Below, one piece after another: positions 48,026-59,400 of a DNA stretch of 64,000 nt. The translations under genes were made by a program, and so were the position numbers. The stretch lies in the NCBI RefSeq assembly GCF_000801105.2, contig NC_079519.1:26883288-26947287 (forward strand). The letters are read 5' to 3'. Origin of the DNA: Raphanus sativus. Its lineage: Eukaryota > Streptophyta > Magnoliopsida > Brassicales > Brassicaceae. Numbering within the stretch: the first letter of the stretch is position 1; each line of letters opens with the position of its first letter. The notes beneath the pieces were generated by a model. The model was not told where the DNA came from. It searched no databases and saw nothing but the letters and a program-made list of their open reading frames with translations.

Positions 48026-48988
48026 ATGGAAAAATAGAGGTACATCATTCAACCAACAAGAAGATGAGTTGTTATGTCATGTCTACTTAGAAATTTCACA
48101 AGATCCCATTGCTATCAACAATCAAACTCTGAAGAAACTATGGGAAAAAATAAAAAAATCTTACAATGAAAAAAAAATAGAGACTTGGGAAATTAGAAGT
48201 AATGGATCTTTAGAAAGTAGGATGGGTATCATTTTGTATGCTGTTAGAAACTTGAAGAGCTGTGTGATCCAAGTGCAAAATATGCATCCAAGTGGCGCAT
48301 CCGATCAAGACATTGTAAGTATAAATTTTATTAGTATTTGTTATATATTTTTATTAGTGTTTATGTATCTAATCATGTTCTTTAATTCCCAAAATATTTG
48401 CAGATGGAAAAGGCAAAAAAATTATTGATGCAAGACCCAAAACTAAAAAAAGTTTTTAAATTTGATCATGTGTGGCTTTTAATGAAAGATATTCCAAAGT
48501 TTTCAGATAATATCAATGTCGGTATTCCGGATATTGAGAGTGATACTGTCGGCTCCCCAGCATCACAATCTCCTGGAAGTTCTTCAAATTCGTCACAACG
48601 TCCTATTGGATCGAAGAAAGCAAAACTTAAAAGAAAACTTTCTGAAGGTAATACTTCATCTATGGATAATGTGGATTCAGCAAATGAACAAATCCTAGAT
48701 TTCTTAAAAGAAAGTGCATCATCTAGAGAAAAAACTTATGAGATGGTTCAGTTACATATGCAAAATCAAGCAAAAAAAATAGCTCTGGAAGAAATGGAGG
48801 CTGAAAATAAAATCCTATTGAAAATTCTAAACTCCATTGATGATATTAACACTCGCGAGTTTATCCGAGCTGAACAAGTAAGAATCATACAAAAAAGAAC
48901 TCAGCAACAACAAACCGAAGAGAATGCTCAAAATTCATATCGAGAATACTTTGGTGATTTTGGAGGTTCAAGACCAAATTTACCTTAA
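48026..48988 (+). pseudogene. Harbinger second ORF, SANT/NAM-associated-like DNA-binding protein
   Basis: Two exons (48026-48314 and 48404-48988, GT-AG intron). The N-terminal trihelix/SANT-like part has FNQQEDELLCHVYLEISQDP and LWEKIKKSYNEKK; the C-terminal part, typical of NAM-associated/XBOCT-type proteins, has SPASQSPGSSSNSS, a Lys-rich nuclear-localisation-like run and a coiled coil (ALEEMEAENKILLKIL). In Harbinger elements this protein helps the transposase enter the nucleus and bind ends. ATG 48026 is followed by one extra A in an A-run, giving a premature TAG at codon 4; the rest of the frame is open. Confidence 0.85.
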
Positions 48989-49690
48989 TATTAGTAATAT
49001 ATATTCAATGTGGAATTTTTCAGCTTATGGATTTATCTGAATATTAGTATTGTAAGATATATTTTAATGTGTAATATTTCAGTTTATGTAACTTTTATTT
49101 GATGTAAAATATTATGATTGAAATATAATTTTGTATTTGTGTAAAATTTCCCAAAATATAATGTGTGAAATAATATGTTTATATTTTGTTTTTATTGAAT
49201 ATTAGTATATATTGGTATATAATATTTATTAATATATTATTATTATTTAAAAATAATTTTATAAGACCAAAATCATAATATTTAAGTGTCAGTATAATTA
49301 TAATAGTAGAATGCCAAATAAGAAACAATAAGTACACAATCATTAAACATATATAAATAGAAGGACTAAAGTGAAAAGTAAACAGTGTTTTAAAGGCCTC
49401 TACAGTGCCCCTTCATATTTCGAGGTGTACTGTTCATCCCTTTAAAAAATGAAGGGATAAAGGGCTGTTGGAGTGCAAAAACCTTTAAAAAATGAAGGGA
49501 TGAAGGGATGTTATAGATGCTCTAAAAGACACAATATTTCATTCAAAATAAGAAGAGGAGAAACTGTTTGTAGCAGCCAAGGTTACATTCATCAAAATAC
49601 ACTACATCATATATAATAATCTAGAAACCCTAGTTACATGGGCTACAAAAGTTTGAAATGAATAATAAACTTGGGCTTTAGTTTGGGCTT

Positions 49691-50682
49691 CATAAAATGA
49701 ACCCAAAATACAAATATAAAGATAATTAATTAAACATACCCCTAAATAGATTAACCATAGACAGATGTTGAAACCCATAAGAGTCAACTTTTCCCATACC
49801 CCCTATTTTTCTAGAGACAATCTCTTATGCCCTCGCTTGATCTCCTATGTCCCTTTTCCATAATTTTATTTTTGATTAAAAAATTCCAAATCAAATCCTC
49901 CCTCTTCTTCAAAATTAAACCCTAAACCCCCTATGGATTAGTAAACCCTTGAGAAAATATTTAATTTCTATACCTTTCAAAATTGAAAAAACAAATTTTA
50001 AAATCATTTTAATCATATTTTGATGATTTTCGTGAAAATGTAAAAAAACAGTTTTTTTTTTTAATTTTTGAAATATTTTTATCAATTCTATAAATCAAAT
50101 AAAAATTATTCACGTTTCCAATTAATTTTATGATTTTTCGTTTGACATATAAAATTAAAAGAAAAAACTGTTTAATAAAGATTAAGGAATGAGAATAGGG
50201 GCATGAGAAGAATTGCCTCAATCCATAATCATAGAACAACCAGTTTTTGACATAGAAGTTCTGGGTGAGACAATCGAGGGAGCCAACACATGGCCGCCAA
50301 ACCAACAACAGCGAAAACTCCTATAGTGAATATACATGCAAAAAAGAGATCACAACTTCATACACCAACACGTTAAAACTTTAACAAGTTTTCCTAAGCC
50401 ATTAACCGGAAGAGGCCATGACGGAGAAGCAAAAAGATAATGAGCGAATTTAAACAAACCTGGGATTCGACAACTCATGAGAAAACAAGAAATACCAAAG
50501 ATGGAACCAGGGAAGATCCAAAGAGGACTCAAAATCAACATGCAAAGACATTCAAACATACACTAGGTCACCAACATAAAAGCGGATCTGGATGGAAATG
50601 TAAGAAAGACAAGATATGGAATGCATCCAGATCATCGACAGAAATAAAGAAAAACTAAAGATATAAAGTGAGAGAGAAATTG
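49691..50682. other. Unassigned region between Copia LTR and the 216-bp repeat
   Basis: May contain more of the Copia LTR or its flank. ORFs on both strands are short and have no recognised domain. Confidence 0.4.
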
Positions 50683-50893
50683 AGATTAAAACTGATTTTG
50701 TTCTCAATTGAGATTATACAAATATAAAGAAAAATTTAACAAACAAATTTTGTAAATAAAATTAGATATAAATAGATGAAAAAATAATATTGAATTTCTT
50801 GACCTCTTTTCACTAATAAAACAAAACATAATATATAAAACCGGCGACTCGTGAATCTTGGAGATCAATAGCCGGTGGGTAGCATAGATATCT
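50683..50893. repeat. About 216-bp direct repeat, right copy
   Basis: Partner of 44968-45183; similarity stops within the bases just 3' of the bL33m pseudogene. Confidence 0.85.
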
Positions 50894-50943
50894 CTGAACG
50901 TCTTCTTCCTCTTGTTGAAGTCACTTCATCTTCGAGTTTTGAG

Positions 50944-51114
50944 TCATTTCATCTTCTGCTCGGTGAAGAGGACATGGCGGTTGACACGAGTATCGTACTT
51001 GCGGAACTCAAGCTTCTCAAGAAGCCCCTTGCTACTCTTTCTCTTGACATAGAAGAACCCAGTTCCAGCTGCTGAGACCAGACGGATGAACATGAATGTC
51101 TTCTTCCTCTTGTT
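50944..51114 (-). pseudogene. Mitochondrial ribosomal protein bL33 (L33 family), 5'-truncated
   Basis: The minus-strand frame reads KRKKTFMFIRLVSAAGTG, FFYVKRKSSKGLLEKLEFRK and YDTRVNRHVLFTEQKMK then TGA. This is nearly the whole 58-residue plant L33 family protein of the mitochondrial large ribosomal subunit. The expected start (MGDKKKK) is missing: upstream in frame is LN and then a TAG. No intron or A-tail is seen. It reads as a 5'-truncated copy; an upstream exon elsewhere is possible but not visible. Confidence 0.8.
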
Positions 51115-51763
51115 AAGCTAGAGGGCTATATCCGCCCAGGATGTACAATTTTGACCTCTAGCCGGCGGGTAACATATATATTTGTTGGTAGTGATGCGAC
51201 ATTGGTTCTTCGTTCGCCATTTTGGAGGCAAAAAAGTTGGTGAAGTGAACCACTCTCAAGCGAAGACAGGTAGCATGAAATATTGCTCTAGTTCTCTAAG
51301 GGGATTTTAGTTGTTTTGGCTCTAATCCTCTGTTTCGATAATTTTTACTATATTTTCTGGTTTTTTTACATTTTAATGTATATATATATAATGTTGATTT
51401 TAAAATAAATCAGGCTTATATATTTACAGTTTTATTTTAAAATGCTAATTGAAAATTTAAGTCAATTTTACATAGTCTTATTATATTTTGGATTTTTTTA
51501 GATATTTAATAGTAAAACTCCTCAACTATGTTTAATTAGTGTAAAAACACATAAACTAAAGATTTATCAGTCATAGTGGTGCTTTTGACCGGCACCGTAG
51601 ACAGAAGGTCTAATTCATTAATAAAGTTAGTTTCGGAGGTTTTCTGTTAAATATTTAATTAGAAACTTTTAACTTATACCACAATATTGGTACTATTAAT
51701 CATGTTTATTTTTATTAAAGAGATATTTTCAAAAATACATTAGTCACTAAAAAATCAAAAGAT
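51115..51763. other. Intergenic, AT-rich, up to gap
   Basis: No gene recognised. Confidence 0.55.
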
Positions 51764-51863
51764 NNNNNNNNNNNNNNNNNNNNNNNNNNNNNNNNNNNNN
51801 NNNNNNNNNNNNNNNNNNNNNNNNNNNNNNNNNNNNNNNNNNNNNNNNNNNNNNNNNNNNNNN
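51764..51863. other. Assembly gap (100 N)
   Basis: Exactly 100 N. It removes the outer 201 bp of the Athila 3' LTR and its target-site flank. Confidence 0.98.
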
Positions 51864-52811
51864 ACCTAGGGTATTTCATTGGGTGTTGAATTGGAGCCAA
51901 ACAATTATTCAAAGCGCGATGAAGTGCTTTCTAGAACTCGGATCACTCAGGCTGGACACTCCACTGTCGTGGTAGTGATCGCTTTGCAGATCGATCTCAC
52001 CACCTAACTGTCGTTGGGATGAGGATCGATTGCAAGCTTTAGAGAACAGGTCCGATCAGTTCACTTACCACCCTAATATCTACTTTCGCTGATTAGGGAT
52101 ACTAAGCTCATTCAATACATGTCAAGTTATCATCCTAAGCGGTTAACTAGGTGATGAACTAGTGATCTAACATCAAGTGATCAGTTTAATGAAAGCAGTA
52201 AGAACAGTATGAATGAAGAACAGTTATGGATCGCTTATCTATGTTTAGCTCATGTCTCAACACCCTAAAAACCCTAGGCGAGCAAGGTCACTACTCGATC
52301 ATGATGCACATAAACAAAGACATAAATCCTGAAAAAATTGCATAAGAACAGAGTATGAAACAATAGGGTTCAGATGATCTTCTCTATGAGAGGATGGATT
52401 CTTCTCCCTTACAAGTTGCAGATCGCAATACTCAGTGTTCTCTTGTAAAAACTAGCGTAAGAAAAATAGAAAATAGATAGGTGGCGTTTTATATGGAGGC
52501 GCCAATCAGAAGAAAAGAGATTAGGGCAACAAGGCTTTAATTCCCGAAATAGGAGTTTCCATATTCGTCTGGAACAATCTCCGGATCACTCCGTCTGCTT
52601 GTTCCGCTTGAGAGAGAACAGTCTCGGGACTGTTCTCTTGAGTGTTCTCCGCAGGAATGCTCCAAAAGGACTTTTTTCATCAGGCACCTTCTCTTCTTTC
52701 TTCTGCTAACTCCAGACCTGTAAAAGGTCAAAAAGGACTAGACTGACACGAATTAGTGACTTGAAACAAATGAAAACATATATACAATGATGTGAAAAAC
52801 ACCATATATCA
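51864..52811 (-). repeat. Athila 3' LTR (incomplete)
   Basis: 948 bp matching 62612-63561 with few differences. The outer 201 bp are missing in the gap. On the minus strand it starts TGATATATGG. Confidence 0.93.
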
Positions 52812-52826
52812 TTCCCCCAGACTTAG
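52812..52826 (-). other. Athila polypurine tract
   Basis: Minus strand CTAAGTCTGGGGGAA directly precedes the 3' LTR start TGATAT: plus-strand priming site. Confidence 0.85.
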
Positions 52827-53413
52827 ATCCTTGTTTGTCCTCGAACAAGGCAAGTACCAAGAACAGGGAGAAAGGTTTGAAAGCGTGGGAACTCGCTTAT
52901 TCTCAGCAACCATACTCTTACCACAAATCTCTGAACCATACAAGCTGTAGATTAGGACCACACACACTTACTGAGAACCCCCTGATCGCTGTTCGAAGAT
53001 CGGCTCCTTACTCTACATCTTAACCTGAAAAGGCAACACTTTCGAGACAAAACTCCTTATGTTCAATTAAGATCAGCGTGAGCTTCTTGTCACAGGCTCT
53101 ACTCAGAGAGAACGGGCTAGGTATAGAACAGGCTAACTTTTATGGTGGAGTTCAAGAGTTTAGGGTTTACCAAGAGCGGGTGCAGGATATCGCACAAAAT
53201 GGTCGTGAGAGGACGGCTCCATTGAGGTCCACAGTCCTTACTCATCTCTGCTAATCGGACTGCTCTCCGATAGATCGATCATAAGACTGCTCTGCGCGAT
53301 TCAACTTCCCTTCAGAACACTTCACTGAAACCACCATTACTTTCTCAACTTCCCCAGTGGCATGCATCATAGATTCTTCCCCTTCTCGTCACCAGTAAAT
53401 CAAAGCAAAACAT

Positions 53414-53447
<34 letters not shown>

Positions 53448-54319
53448 TACTGAATTACAAAATGCTGGGGTGACGAGCAAGGAGGTAACAAGTGATGTAC
53501 ATGATGCCACTGGTGATTCATTCTGGACTGTTCTAGCCACTTACTTCTCGTTGTTCTCCATGGTATCGGAACAGGCACCTCGGTTGTTCCCTTTCGTGTT
53601 GAACAAGCACTCCGGTTGTTCTGCCTGCTTCCACTGTGTGAGCATTGATGAGTAAGAACTGCGTCGATCCTTTCCTCTCCGACCTTTTTGCACATATCTG
53701 CACATAAAGTACTAGAAAAGCAAATGCATGAGGGTGGAATTAAAGGTCAGGGTTCAAGGGGAACTAGCTAAAGATGAGCTAGCCACTCAGGAACAGCAAG
53801 AGGGATAAAAATCGGATAAGAAGTCCTGAGTGTAGTTCTCATTCTACCCTGATCTAGTGCCCATGACAAGAAGAATTAAAGTCCAGATTAGGTTCAGATA
53901 AAGTGGAGTTAAGTCTGCCCAGTGTAACCTGATCGGTATAGAACTTCTGGAGTGTCAAATGAGATAAGTCAGGGTGTTCCAGGTCCATGTGTGGGTCTTT
54001 CATCACTGCTAAGGTCACTGAATAAGAAGGTTAAAGCACGAGGTGGTTAAAGAGCATCACAAATAAGGTCCTGATTCCACAATAGTTTTGACTGACTCGA
54101 TCCTAAAAACTGACTCGATAAACATAAAAATGACACAAGGACTGACTCAAAAAGCACACAAGCGAATATAGTACAATCGCTCCCCCAGACTTAGTTCACA
54201 CCATCCCTGGTTGTGAAAATAAATCAGAGGAAGCTGAAACAAACCAAACAGAAGCAAATAACATGAAAAATAAATAGTTCAGATGGATAAGACAAGGGAT
54301 AGAAATAGTCCTTTCGGAC
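52827..54319 (-). other. Athila 3' untranslated region
   Basis: Non-coding by all frames examined. It contains a 28-base T run on the plus strand (53417-53444) and a second copy of the purine-tract sequence at 54181-54194. Confidence 0.7.
54181..54194 (-). other. Second internal copy of the purine tract, in 3' UTR
   Basis: Minus strand CTAAGTCTGGGGGA, identical to the copy beside the 3' LTR but about 1.4 kb away from it. Confidence 0.65.
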
Positions 54320-55731
54320 TCAGTCTGAATCGCCGCTACCGGAGTGACCAGCTGTCCTCCTGTTCCTCGGCAGTCTCACTCCTCCAGTCGATGTTCCTGC
54401 TTGTTCCTTGCCTGGGCGCCTTGTTCTCTGCGGTGTACGCTCCTCCTGGCCTCCAATGCAGCCGCCTGTGATCGCCCTGAGTATCCTCTTCATGAGGCTG
54501 TTGTTCTTCTTCTGGGAATCAACCATCCAGCGTCTGTAGGCGTGATCATCAGTCACATCGGTGAAGTCCTCCAAGTCATACTCACCATCAGCCGGTGGAG
54601 TCACATGCTCCACATCATCCATGTCTTCATCATCGTGCTGAACCGGTGCCTTCGGATCATCGCAGAGGTGCTCTTCATCGAGTGAGAACACAATGTTCTC
54701 CAAGGATAAGAAGTCTGTGAACCAGGCATAGGGAGCTTGCAGTACAGAGGGTTTCCTTCTTTATCCTGGAACTTGTAGGTGGTCTCGTCGCGCAGGATGT
54801 GGCATGCGATCAGGTAAGGAGTATCGATGTACTCCATCTCAGAGACGACCGTGTACGAGCTGAGGTTGATGTTGAAGCGCTGGAACAAGGGTGTGAGCAG
54901 ACTGCCGCAACGATCCTTCTTATCATCAGTCCGAACAGTGTGTCCTTGCGGTCAGCGAACATGGAGATGAGATGAAACCCCGGGTTGGTCTTGACTTCCT
55001 GGATCGGGGTGATGTTCTCTCTGCGCATCTCGTCCTCAAGTCCCGTGTAGAGGACCTGGAGCTCTCCATTCGTGATCTTGGAGGTGTACTCCTTCGCGAA
55101 CAGACATTGGACACAATCTTGGCGATGATCCGGATAGCAGGGTTCCGGATCTGCGACTGATAGGCCTTGCGAGAGGTGAACTTGCCGGCTGCAATGAGAT
55201 CCCAAAAGGTGTCTGCCGGTTTGAACTTCCTTTCCACTGAAACCCCCTTTGGCGTGTCTGCAATCTCGAATAGCGAGTTCAGGTCGTCGAGAGAGATGGT
55301 GCAGAACTTGCCATCAGCCATGAAGGAGAAGAAGCAGTTCTCGTACGTAGGCGCATTGGGGTTCTGGTAAGTGATCTTGCATGTCGCGAGCACTTGCCTG
55401 ACCAAGTCGGGGTAGAGAACCTGAGCCTGGTAGCAGAGAGGCATGATTCCCATAGCCTGCATCGTGTCGAACACCTCAGTGTCAAGGCCTAGATCGCCTA
55501 GTGTTTGCTGGTTCACGAACCGCGTGGGCAAGATCTCTGCTAGGAGGAGCTTGTGTATATCGCTGCCGACTCCTTGTCCCATCCCTCGACGTTGAAGTCA
55601 AGGAGCATCGGATCATTAAGGTCTATGGGCGCTCCCTCAGTCTTGTTCGGCCACGGGTACCCAGGTGGAGCACTCGCGGCTGGAGAAGCTGTGCTCTTGG
55701 TGGCTCTTGCGTTCCGCATCTTTGGAGGCAT
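54320..55731 (-). pseudogene. Athila third ORF (Athila ORF-1 family, env-position), frameshifted
   Basis: This is the ORF that Athila elements carry downstream of pol; its role is not established. It starts MPPKMRNARATKSTAS (55731) and continues in shifted frames: LLLAEILPTRFVNQQTLGDL near 55550-55490, FFSFMADGKFCTISLDDLNS near 55340-55280, LFAKEYTSKITNGELQVLYT near 55110-55040, then an acidic C-terminal part from 54703 to the stop at 54320 (MENIVFSLDEEHLCDD). At least three frame changes separate these blocks, so no single product can be made from this copy. The start region is shared with the fragment at 1-165. Confidence 0.8.
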
Positions 55732-56496
55732 CTGCAAGACAAAAACGAAATCCCAATATCAGCACAGTTCGTTGGTTGTTCTAGAAACGATGGAACAATC
55801 CAATCTTCTTGTTCTACTCAAGTCCATCGATTACTAGACAACCTACACAAGCCTCAATCTCAACAGTAGAAAAAATCGCAAAAGGCAAACAAATCGGTTC
55901 CTCTTCCATTGAAAATCAATCATGAATTCAATCCTAGTAGCAAGTATACTATCAAGAGCTACAACCTAGGATGAAATCGCAAAGCATAAAGGAAAAAGAG
56001 GACCCAAGAAATCACTCCCAAATCGCGATTTGCATGCGCAAAAAAGGGGGAGTTCTTGTCCGATTACCTTGATTGGAGAGGTGATTCCTGCAAAACAACC
56101 CAATCTCAAGAGAATCCCAAGAGTTTAGAACAAAAATCGATGAAGAAAGAGAAGAGGTGAGTTTGCGATTTTAGGGTTCTGGGGGGGTGTGCGGCGAGAG
56201 AGATGAAGTGGGGAAGTGGAATGTTTGGTTTTTTAATAGCCAATCAAAACCGCTTCCCCCTTCCTTTTTTTTATTATATTATTATTTTTTTGGTTCGAGA
56301 ACTTACCTGGGAACAATCGGCGGAACAACCGCTGGAGTGCTCTCCTGGAGTGATCTCGAATTTTCTTGATTTTTCAACCTGCAAGTTAGTTCCTAGAAAG
56401 AAAAAGACAAAAAGAAAACAATATTTTACACTCACCAGTGGGTTGCCTCCCACCAAGCGCTTGTTTTCTGTCACTAGCTTGACTTCAATGAGCCGA
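55732..56496 (-). other. Spacer between Athila third ORF and pol
   Basis: Non-coding. It is nearly identical to 160-920 in the left copy, apart from small indels. Confidence 0.75.
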
Positions 56497-59400
56497 TTAG
56501 GCTTGAGGGGGATCGCTTAAGGGTATCTCTACACCTTCAGCGATTGTTGTGTCAGCAAGATATGGCTTGAGACGCTGACCATTGACAACAAATTCTCCTC
56601 CTCTTGTGTCCAGCAACACAACAGCTCCATAGGGGCGAACCTCCTTAATGGTGAAAGGTCCAGACCATCTAGATTTAAGCTTTCCAGGGAACAGCTTAAC
56701 CCGTGAATTGAAGAGTAAAACCTGATCGTTCGGAGCAAAGCTTCTGCTGATGATCCGCTTGTCGTGGAACGCCTTGGTCTTTTCCTTGTAGATCTTAGAA
56801 CTCTCATAGGCCAGATGCCTGATCTCCTCCAACTCGTGGATCTGAATGGTTCGCCTCTCCTTGGCAGGTTTGAGATCGAAGTTGAGTAGTTTGACAGCCC
56901 AAGCCGCCTTGTACTCTAGCTCAACAGGTAGGTGGCATGCCTTGCCATAGACCAGATGATATGGGGTGGTCCCTAAAGGGGTCTTGTAGGCTGTTCTGTA
57001 TGCCCAGAGAGCATCGTCAAGCTTAAGGGACCAATCCTTGCGGGTGGTGTTGACAGTCTTCTGCAGGATGTTCTTGATCTCCCTATTTGAAACTTCCACT
57101 TGACCACTTGTTTGAGGATGGTAGGCGGTTGCAACCTTGTGTTTCACACCATTCTTGCTCAGCAACCCTTGGAACAACTTGTTGATAAAGTGAGTTCCAC
57201 CATCGCTTATAACCACTCTAGGCACTCCAAATCTTGGGAAGATGATGGAGGTGAACATCTTGGTTACAACTCGCGCATCATTGGTTGGACTAGCAATCGC
57301 TTCTACCCACTTTGAGACATAGTCCACAGCAACTAGGATGTACTCATTCTTGTGAGAGACTGGGAAAGGTCCCATGAAATCGATCCCCCAGCAATCGAAC
57401 ACTTCAACTTCCAAGATGTAGTTCTGAGGCATCTCGTTTCTCTTGCTTATACTCCCCATCCTTTGGCAGGAATTACATCGGGATATGAAGGCGTGAGCAT
57501 CTCTGAACATAGTGGGCCACCAAAAACCCGCTTGGAGGATCTTGGAAACAGTCTTGAAGGTGGCAAAGTGACCTGCATAAGAGGAACCATGGCAGTGGTG
57601 AAGGATCCCTGGAATATCAGCCTCTGGAACACATCTCCTGAAGATCCCATCCTTGCCTTGCCGATAGAGATACGGCTCATCCCAGAAGTAGTGCCTCGCC
57701 TCCCTTAGAAATTTCCTCTTCTCATTCCCAGTGAACCTCAAAGGCTCTTTCTCAGCTGCCAAGAAGTTGGCAATCTCAGCAAACCATGGAAGGTTCGGGT
57801 ACTCCTTCTGGATCACTGCAACGAATGCTCCTTCTACGCGAGAACAGTCCTTAATGGCAGGTGACAACTGCTCCATGTTGCGCAGATCAATCGCATTGAC
57901 GTACTCCATTGGTTGTTCCACATCAAGAACTGTCTCATCTGACACTTTCATCCTGGAGAGATGATCTGCCACTCCATTATCAACCCCCTTCTTGTCTCTT
58001 ATCTCTAGATCGAACTCTTGGAGCAAGAGAATCCATCTTAGGAGCCGCGGTTTAGCATCCTTCTTCGTGAGCAGGTACTTGAGAGCCGCGTGGTCTGTGT
58101 GCACAATCACCTTTGATCCAACCAGATAGGATCTGAACTTCTCAAAAGCGAACACGATGGCAAGGAGCTCCTTCTCTGTGGTTGCGTATCGGCATTGAGC
58201 TTCATCTAAAGTTCTGCTTGCATAGTAGATCACGTGAAGCTTCTTGTCTTTACGCTGTCCAAGGACTGCTCCCACTGCAAAATCACTTGCATCTGTCATG
58301 ATCTCAAAAGGGAGATCCCAGTCTGGAGGTTGGACAACTGGTGCACTGACTAGAGCTCCCTTGATCGTGTGGAATGCGGCTAAGCAGTCACTGTCAAAGG
58401 CAAACTGAGCTTCCTTGCAGAGCAACCGAGTGAGTGGTCTCGCGATCTTAGAGAAGTCTTGGATGAACCTCCTGTAGAAACCAGCGTGTCCCAAGAAACT
58501 CCTGATTCCCTTCACTGAAGTTGGTGGTTGCAGACTCATCATGACCTCGATCTTTGCCTTGTCCACCTCAATGCCTTTCTCGGATATCTTGTGTCCCAGA
58601 ACAATCCCATCTCTCACCATGAAGTGGCATTTCTCCCAGTTCAGCACCAAATGCTTCTCCTCGCATCGCTTCAGTACCCTGCACAAATTTGACAAACAGA
58701 CATGAAAGGAGCTTCCATAGACGCTGAAATCGTCCATGAAAACCTCCATTATGTCTTCGATCAGATCAGTAAAAATCGACATCATGCATCGCTGGAAGGT
58801 CGCTGGAGCATTGCACAAGCCGAAGGGCATCCTCCTGTATGCATATGTTCCATAAGGGCATGTGAACGTCGTCTTCTCCTGATCATCTGGGTGGATGGGG
58901 ATCTGAAAGAAACCTGAATAACCATCTAAAAAGCAATAGTAAGGGTGGTTAGCCAATCTCTCAAGCATTTGATCAATAAAAGGAAGTGGGAAGTGATCCT
59001 TACGAGTCGCAGCATTCAATTTACGAAAATCAATGCACATGCGATGACCAGTAACTGTTCTAGTGGGGATCAATTCATTCTTTTCATTTGTTATAACAGT
59101 GATCCCACCTTTCTTAGGTACTACATGCACAGGACTAACCCACTTACTATCAGAGATCGCATAGATCACACCTGCTTCTAGAAGTTTCATTATCTCTTTC
59201 TTTACAACATCTTTTAGATTCGGGTTTAACCTCCTCTGATGTTCTACAGAAGTCATCGATTCATCTTCCAGGTGTATTCTATGCATGCACAGATCAGGTG
59301 AAATGCCAGGTATGTCAGCTAGAGAATAACCTAAAGCCTTACGATATTTTCTCAGCTCACACAAAAGCAGAGCAGTCTCTGCATTGTTCAGGTCAGCATT

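Larger units (their letters stand above)
45920..49522. mobile_element. PIF/Harbinger DNA transposon, 3.6 kb, two ORFs
   Basis: Ends GAGCATCTCCAACA and, inverted, GAGCATCTATAACA bracket the element, with TAA on both sides. The intact LTR at 45215-45508 (GTCTTTTAGCTCTTGC) acts as an empty-site reference and confirms the 3-bp duplication. The element encodes a DDE transposase (minus strand) and a SANT/NAM-associated-type protein (plus strand), the standard two-protein Harbinger set. Each ORF carries one lesion. Subterminal regions repeat AATGAAGGGAT-like motifs. Confidence 0.93.
45795..49690 (-). repeat. Copia LTR, minus orientation, split by a Harbinger insertion
   Basis: The LTR lies at 45795-45919 and resumes at 49523. 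Its two parts rejoin to match the LTR at 45215-45508 closely. The 5' limit beyond about 49690 is uncertain. Confidence 0.72.

Noticed and set aside
50875..51075. 66-codon plus-strand ORF
   Set aside because: It is antisense to the clear bL33m pseudogene.
52835..54685. Plus-strand ORFs across the Athila 3' region
   Set aside because: No similarity; they are opposite to the element's coding strand.
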